A stretch of 64,000 nucleotides of DNA from contig OW203770.1 of NCBI GenBank assembly GCA_934045905.1, forward strand, positions 28,591,259 through 28,655,258, written 5' to 3'. Position 1 is the stretch's first letter. Each line of letters begins with the position of its first letter. The notes under the pieces are model-generated. The model was not told where the DNA came from. It saw only the letters and a list, made by a program, of their open reading frames with translations, and searched no databases. The position numbers and the translations under genes are program-made. Origin of the DNA: Leuctra nigra (taxonomy: Eukaryota; Arthropoda; Insecta; Plecoptera; Leuctridae). Shown one piece after another: positions 58,149 through 64,000 of this stretch.

Positions 58149-58942
58149 TACCGGGGGGCGCAAAAAATCACCCAGATTGAGAGGTCATCTTTATCGAAAC
58201 TATTATAGATATGATTCTGAAATTTGTACATATATTAGAAAACATACCAAAACTATATATGTGAACGTTTCAAACATATTCATTTATTAGGAAAAAGAGT
58301 TACATGTGATTGAAGTTACAGTTAAAAAAGGATTAAACCAGACGAAATGATCGTGTTTGTTAAATAGATATACTTTAGGAATGAGGTGAGTTTATGTTTA
58401 TTTATGAATTTCTTAATAGACATTCATTTTGTTTTATAAAAAAATTATGCGAATTTGTCTTGGATTTCTTAAGTGAGTAGGTATATGTGTGAATGTATGT
58501 TACTTTCGTAGAACGACATTAGGCGGAGTTAACATTTCCAGTTCTTCGTTGGAAATTCAGCCACAATAACTTTTCCCTCCATATTTATCCTTAAAACCAC
58601 GTCTCTATAAGATGCAGACATGCTATGCTAAATTAATTAATTTTTATGTCAAATTATGATCAACGCAAACTGACTTATGTACAAAATAGGTGATTCTTTT
58701 TAACAAGCTTCTGGTTCTTGTTTAAACTCAAACGCGCGCTATTTGAACGCTATGCTTAACGATTTTTCAACGTCTTAATTATTCAAATGCATGTAACTTT
58801 TCTTGAATATAGTAAATATATCTGAAAATTTCACATATTAAATTGTTATATTTGTGCTATGAAATGTGAAAGTTTCTGCCCTTTATCTTTATTCGTTTTT
58901 ATGTAATGACCTCTCAAACAGGGTGATTTTTAGCTCACGGTA
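58149..58942. mobile_element. Inverted-repeat element M
   Basis: Left GTACCGGGGGGCGCAAAAAA, TCACCC, GAGAGGTCAT; the right end carries a diverged complement (ATGACCTCTC, AGGGTGATTTTTAGCTCACG, GTAT). No ORF. Confidence 0.6.
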
Positions 58943-59265
58943 TAATGCAACTTTGAGCATAACTTTGTTATTAATTGAAATATCGTTCAAATAGCACAAT
59001 ATGATTATAGAGTAGGTAGGTCGAAGGGTGTAAGACTCGGGATGCTACATGGATAGGAATACAATGACGGGTCGAATCTAACGAACGCCTGTGTTATTGC
59101 TAAACAGCAGCGCAATCCTGCATTTGCCCGAATATTATTGGAGCGTTGGGTTAGCATCTCTTGAGTCATAGACAATGTTGAGTCACAACCGTTGTATAGT
59201 AGAGTTACTCCATCACCATGTGCAATTGAAAAGATAGATTTCAATTTACAGCAAATTCATGACCG
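58943..59265. other. Stretch with a coding-like minus-strand frame
   Basis: Minus-strand 59244-59005 is open for 79 codons with fairly balanced codons (LLYNGCDSTLSMTQEMLTQR). No splice or domain evidence; unassigned. Confidence 0.3.
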
Positions 59266-59626
59266 AATCCCGGTCACGCTTCGTGACGTCACAGCTAGTC
59301 CTCTGGCAGGCTCATACCGGCTCATACGTGTTACTGGGCAGACGAAGGAATAAAACTCTCTATGGGTAGACAAATTCGAACTAGCGAAAATTAAAGCTGG
59401 GCAACTTAAAAAAATAACTCTATGGTTAGACAGAATTAAAACTTATGAAAACTTCAAAATAAAAAAGTGCGACCCCAACAAGAATCGAACCGGCGACCCC
59501 TGGCACCGCAAGCCAATGCGTTGACCACATGACCACCGAGGTGGAGTTGCTGAAACACATTTACAAGAGCCTAATGAATACACATTATCTACTGAGATTG
59601 TGACGTCACGGAACGTGACCGGGATT
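59266..59626. mobile_element. MITE with 28-bp inverted ends carrying a tRNA-like segment
   Basis: Left AATCCCGGTCACGCTTCGTG then ACGTCACA (59266-59293) and right complement (59599-59626), two mismatches. Both ends contain GTGACGTCAC. A tRNA-like segment lies inside on the minus strand. Confidence 0.75.
59463..59545 (-). tRNA. tRNA-like segment, Arg-like (GCG), probably pseudogene
   Basis: Minus strand: A box TGGTCATGTGGT (59535-59524), anticodon stem TTGGC/GCCAG with loop TTGCGGT (anticodon GCG), B box GGTTCGATTCT (59491-59481) and a T run downstream as a pol III stop. The acceptor pairs only if the T stem is shortened by one, so the cloverleaf is imperfect. Likely a SINE-type or pseudo-tRNA. 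Confidence 0.45.
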
Positions 59627-60026
59627 CTAATTCTACTGGCAGGGATCCCGGATGACCGGGACCTGAGCCATTCCCGTGAGGGTGCGTGAGTGTGCACACC
59701 ACTGCTAAAAGTCGTGCGTGAGTGTGCAAAGTTTTCGGTCACGCGTGAATCGTGACACGCGTGCCACGCGTGACTGATATTCAAAACTGTGAGTGTATAC
59801 TCTTGTATAGTATATACTCTTGATTGTATTGCTCTGAATTTAAAGCCCAATTTACACGGAGCAACTTCTTTTACAATTTCTGTACCACACTTCTTGAATG
59901 GAAATTAGAATAAGTTTAAGTTCTGTGACAGAAAGTTGCGTCGTGTAAATACAAAGGCGATGGAGTTGATATTATATTTTCCAGGGCGCCGGCAACATGG
60001 GAGTGCTGTGCAAAGAATTTCTCGCA
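59627..60026. other. Stretch with CACGCGTG cluster
   Basis: Three CACGCGTG octamers at 59740-59747, 59756-59763 and 59765-59772, preceded by repeated GCGTGAGTGTGC. No gene seen. Confidence 0.6.
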
Positions 60027-61125
60027 GGGGAGTTCTGCGCAAGGGAGTTCTGCGCTAGGGAGTTCTGCGTACGAGAGTTCTGCGCAAGGGAGTTCTGCGC
60101 AAGGGAGTTCTGCGTACGAGAGTTCTGCGCTAGGGAGTTCTGCGCAAGGGAGTTCTGCGTACGAGAGTTCTGCGTAAGGGAGTCCTGCGCAAGGGAGTTC
60201 TGCGCAAGGGAGTTCTGCGCTAGGGAGTTCTGCGCAAGGGAGTTCTGCGTACGAGAGTTCTGCGTAAGGGAGTTCTGCGCAAGGGAGTTCTGCGTACGAG
60301 AGTTCTGCGCTAGGGAGTTCTGCGCAAGGGAGTTCTGCGTACGAGAGTTCTGCGTAAGGGAGTCCTGCGCAAGGGAGTTCTGCGCAAGGGAGTTCTGCGT
60401 TGGGGAGTTCTGCGTAAGGGAGTTCTGCGCAAGGGAGTTCTGCGTAAGGGAGTTCTGCGCAGGGGAGTTCTGCGTATGGGAGTTGGGCGCAAGGGAGTTC
60501 TGCATAATGGAGTTCTGCGTAAGGGAGTTCTGCGTTGGGGAGTTCTGCGTAAGGGAGTTCTGCGCAAGGGAGTTCTGCGTAAGGGAGTTCTGCGCAGGGG
60601 AGATCTGCGTAAGGGAGTTCTGCGCAAGGGAGTTCTGCGCAAGGGAGTTCTGCGTAAGGGAGTTCTGCGTAAGGGAGTTCTGCGTAAGGGAGTTCTGCGT
60701 AAGGGAGTTCTGCGTATGGGAGTTCTGCGCAAGGGAGTTCTGCGCAAGGGAGTTCTGCGCAAGGGAGTTCTGCGCAAGGGAGTTCTGCGTAAGGGAGTTC
60801 TGCGTAAGGGAGTTCTGCGTAGGGGAGATCTGCGTAGGGGAGTTCTGCGTAAGGGAGTTCTGCGCAAGGGAGTTCTGCGTAAGGGAGTTCTGCGCAGGGG
60901 AGTTCTGCGTAAGGGAGTTCTGCGTAAGGGAGTTTTGCGTAAGCGAGTTCTGCGCAAGGGAGTTCTGCGCAAGGGAGTTCTGTGCATGGAGTTCTGCGTA
61001 AGGGAGTTCTGCGCAAGGGAGTTCTGCGCAAGGGAGTTCTGCGCAAGGGAGTTCTGCGTAAGGGAGTTCTGCGTAAGGGAGATCTGCGTAAGGGAGTTCT
61101 GCGTAAGGGAGTTCTGCGCAAGGGA
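60027..61125. repeat. 15-bp minisatellite, about 73 units
   Basis: Unit GGGAGTTCTGCGCAA with variants GCGTAA, GCGTACG and GCGCTA at the 3' side. Fifteen is a multiple of three and the unit has no stops in several frames, so long pentapeptide-like frames appear on both strands (REFCA and LRKGV plus; AELPY, QNSLT, RRTPL minus). One 14-bp unit near 60983 shifts them all. No start context, codon bias or conserved flanks support a protein. Purine-rich on the plus strand. Confidence 0.97.
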
Positions 61126-61262
61126 ACACGGAAGTGACACGTTTTTCAAGTTTTAAACAATGTATGGAATTATTGGAGGGAACACGGAAGTGACACGTTT
61201 TTCAAGTTTTAAACATTGTATTGATTTATTTGGAGGAACGACCAACACGGAAGTGGCACGTT
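61122..61262. repeat. Three copies of an AACACGGAAGTG unit
   Basis: AACACGGAAGTGACACG at about 61125 and 61181 (period 56, sharing TTTTTCAAGTTTTAAACA) and a diverged copy at about 61244. The block directly follows the 15-bp array. Confidence 0.85.
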
Positions 61263-62116
61263 AAAATGGAAAATGAAATGCACTCAAAATGTAGATATTT
61301 TTCCTATAAAAATGACATAAGTTTAATTTTAATAAAATAAAAATCATCTGCGTCAGTCTTCTGCGATAAAATGTTGAGTCAAATAACAGAAAAAATCATG
61401 ATTAATGTCTATCAAATTATATATCAATATATATTATTATCATCCTTTGATAATGAATACCTAGATGTTGCCAAATGTCAACAATAGATTATACATTGTT
61501 ACCAAATTTAGGTAACGTTTTAAGATACGGTAACAAGAGAGCAGTGATCAAAACATATACTTTTATTGAGATTTCACATAAAAAACATTTTTACTCAATG
61601 GGCGATGCCAAGCTAGGACGACAGGATCGGCCACTTCGGCGCTAGCGTCGAGGCTGTGCTTTTCAAATCAACGTATTTCTTACCCCACAGTCCGTATTTT
61701 CATGTTATATTATAAGAATTGATGTTGATGATTGGTTATTTTCCGAAAGAGTGGATATTTATTAGAAATGATAGTGCAATAATAATATTTTGATCATATA
61801 ATGACAGCTCACAGAATAATTTTTGTTTCCAGTGCTCTCTTGAACTGACTCACTGCTTAATGGAATTTTGTAACTTCCAATTAAAGCAATTATGAAATAG
61901 AATTTGCTTTAGATATTGCACTATCTTCTTATTTTTACACTTTTTATTATACCAGAGTAAAAAATCTATGTATCTATAAACAGTGAGTACATCTTCCAAT
62001 GCCTGTCAAAATAAAGTTTCGCGAGTTTTAATTTTGAGTGGCACGAACAGCTTACTTCACACTTGTCACAAAACCGATGGCAGCACCCTAGCGGGAGATA
62101 GTTTGGCTAGTGCCCT
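61263..62116. other. Unassigned AT-rich stretch
   Basis: Holds the partner (about 61605-61790, reversed) of the dispersed repeat at 3690-3870. No gene seen. Confidence 0.5.
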
Positions 62117-63724
62117 ATAGACCAAAACATAAACTAAACGTGCATGCCCAATCCGCCATTTTCTTAGCAGTTATGTGTGACATTCAGGCAAGGCACTTAC
62201 AAGTCAATCGTATTAAGATAGTTCAGTAAAAGTTACTAGGAAAACGCTCGGTGTAACGCGTTGATGAGCGAGCACAGAACATGCAACATTCCCAGACACG
62301 ATACACGACACTGCAGAAAAGTCGATTTTCTCTGCAACTTTCCAATCTCCATATAAATACTTTGGATGAATATCAGATCCATTGTGTCGTGTCTTTCCTT
62401 CATACTTTTTCCAGCTTTGACAACCCATACTAAACTTGTAAAATGGCAAATTATTAATACTTGACTGATTGGGCTTAACATGTTTAAAATTTTAGATTAT
62501 GTTGGTCTTGATCACCATGCAAAATTTGAACTTAATCGGAAAATTTTGATTGGCGATCAATCAGAAGATAGAGGATTCTGCCTTTGTACTGCATCCGATT
62601 TGATATGCGCTAGTTTTACCTTGCTTTAATTAGGTATCTTTGGTTTTACTGTAAATTGTGGACCGCTTGGCTGCTCTACAGGCCTTGGAGCAGAAGCTTA
62701 AAGAAGGCAGGGATGAAAATGTATAGCATACATTTTACAAATATTTCAAGATTATGGAATAAAATGTCCCTAAAATGACACAAACTTTTGAAAATAACGA
62801 TAGATAAGACTGAAAATTGGCAAAAATACCTAAATTGTTGGTACCAATGACCACGCCAAGTTTCAAGTTGGTCGGTCAATCTGTTCTAGTTTAAATGTCA
62901 AAAATCACATGAAAAATGGTTTTAAATTTTAACCAATGGGATAAATTGGCTGAAACTTTGTATGATTAGGTAAAATATTGGTTGCAATGACTTAGCTAAA
63001 TTTCAAATTGATCGGAGCAACCAATCGAAAGATATTTTTTTTTTACTTGAACCAATCACAGGAGCCCGTTCAAAAACGATCCCAGGGACCGCATAGATTA
63101 CGTTAGCATATGTGCAAAGTTTCAGATCGATTGGTTGTGCGGTTTAACCTGGGCTGTGCGGACAAAAAAAAACACACACAGAGAAAGTGCCATAAGAGTA
63201 CCGTGGTGACGCTCGCTACGCTCACTCAATAACTACATCGCAAAATAACAGAAATTGATTCTTACCTCAGTGTCAACATTAAAATACAATCGGCATATTT
63301 CATTTCAGCACATATTCATACACATTCTTGTGAAAACTAGATGTCTATTCACCAAAATCACCATTTTGACAAACGCAATTGTTTTTATCACGGCCTTCTG
63401 AACCATTTCTGAATGAAATGAAATGGTTCAGAAGGCCGTGATAAAAACAAATGCGTTTGTCAAATGGTGATTTTGGTGAATAGACATCTAGTTTTCACAA
63501 GAATGTGTAAGAATATGTGCTGAAATGAAATATGCCGATTGTATTTGAATGTTGTTACTGAGGTAAGAATCAATTTCTGTTATTTCGCGATGTAGTTATA
63601 ACTTTTACTGAATTCATTGTCATTTAAGTGACTTGGAACATGCGCACTTAAGAGTGGTCACACATAGTGCCCTGCCCCTTTTTAGTTCGCTTTGAGGGCG
63701 CCACTAGTTTATGTTTTGGTCTAT
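62117..63724. mobile_element. Inverted-repeat element K with core C2, host of B5
   Basis: Outer ends are 20-bp perfect inverted repeats, ATAGACCAAAACATAAACTA (62117-62136) and complement (63705-63724); the ATAGACC start is shared with family E. The inner core (62189-63635) is the same long palindrome as C1. Its centre (about 63390-63440) folds around GGTTCAGAAGGCCGTGAT. A family B copy interrupts the left arm. Confidence 0.85.
62236..63229 (-). mobile_element. Family B element, copy B5, in a palindrome arm
   Basis: Left junction AAAAGTTA|CTAGGAAAAC, right junction CTCACTCAA|TAACTACATCG. The intact right arm of the host palindrome gives the empty site AAAAGTTATAACTACATCG, so nothing was duplicated or lost and insertion was between A and T. 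Very similar to B1, including the CCGTTCAAAAACGAT(T/C)CCAGG block. Confidence 0.85.
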
Positions 63725-64000
63725 TGATTTTCAATGTTTGTCTTTACTTACGATCACAATTTATTCATGTACTTCTATAATATTTTAATTTTTATATTTT
63801 AAGCCCATATTTCATCCATGGGACTGATTTGAAATTCAGAATAAAATTGTGTAATGGTCATCACTTGTATTAAACAAATTCTCATGGATGTTGCAAATTC
63901 AAACAATGCTTTCAATGTTTCGGATTGTCTTAAAATTTTTGGACTTTTGATAATCATGCAAAACTCTATCCCTGAAGAAATGTATCACTTCTCGTGTCCA
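63725..64000. other. Unassigned stretch at the right edge
   Basis: AT-rich, no feature recognised. Confidence 0.4.

Noticed and set aside
59005..59244. 79-residue minus-strand ORF with balanced codons
   Set aside because: No domain, splice partner or conservation evidence available from the sequence alone.
59916..61156. ORFs of 401, 385, 334, 279 and 226 residues on both strands
   Set aside because: All are translations of the 15-bp minisatellite in different frames. A 14-bp unit switches the frames, and the non-repeat tails are short.

Overview
This window looks like non-coding, repeat-dominated chromosome from an AT-rich animal genome, most likely an arthropod. The best taxonomic clue is a tRNA-derived SINE at 8.1 kb with relatives near 0.8, 19.0 and 46.1 kb. 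Its body (a 'TTCCCTCAGTCG' block, 'GGCCACGACCGC' and a 'GTGCGACGTTAAA' tail) resembles SINEs I associate with hemimetabolous insects, so a hemipteran or similar is plausible but not proven. I see no bacterial, viral or organellar genes, no rRNA and no intact transposase. Long open frames in the satellites are artefacts of stop-free repeats.

Layout. 0-0.8 kb: eight 80-bp tandem units; the last runs in frame into about 50 more codons, so the array was probably copied from a coding exon. 1.3-17.4 kb: two nearly identical 2.35-kb copies of one element (family A) face each other and enclose a mosaic of smaller elements (IR elements at 4.2 and 5.4 kb, SINE, hAT relic, family B, hAT and Harbinger-like MITEs, another family A copy). 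17.4-31 kb: mostly featureless DNA, a nested MITE pair at 21.2-22.0 kb, a truncated hAT, a 2.95-kb family A copy with a tRNA-like segment, and a family B copy. 31.4-31.6 kb: a probable terminal coding exon with stop and poly(A) signal. 33.9-35.2 kb: sixteen 77-bp units. 38.4-41.4 kb: about 44 units of a 68-bp GC-rich satellite. 41.6-50.8 kb: three more family A copies and a 2.5-kb inverted-repeat element. 53.0 kb: a probable first coding exon (membrane-anchor N-terminus) with family A inserted 11 bp past its splice donor; a candidate next exon lies at 58.0 kb. 56.0-57.7 kb: family B nested in a MITE. 60.0-61.1 kb: a 15-bp minisatellite of about 73 units. 62.1-63.7 kb: family B inside one arm of a long-inverted-repeat element.

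The main biological content is the transposon community. Family A (ten copies or fragments) has a terminal hairpin next to CTAG at one end and an A|TCCC end at the other, a long inverted repeat of variable loop content, and between them 2-10 modules combining a YY1-like motif (GCCGCCATTTT), an ETS motif (CCGGAAGT) and a CRE (TGACGTCA). Family B (five copies plus a fragment) inserts between A and T without visible target duplication and ends in CTAG, which is Helitron-like. Both appear non-autonomous. Host genes are represented only by a few exon-like islands on the plus strand, whose identity I cannot name.
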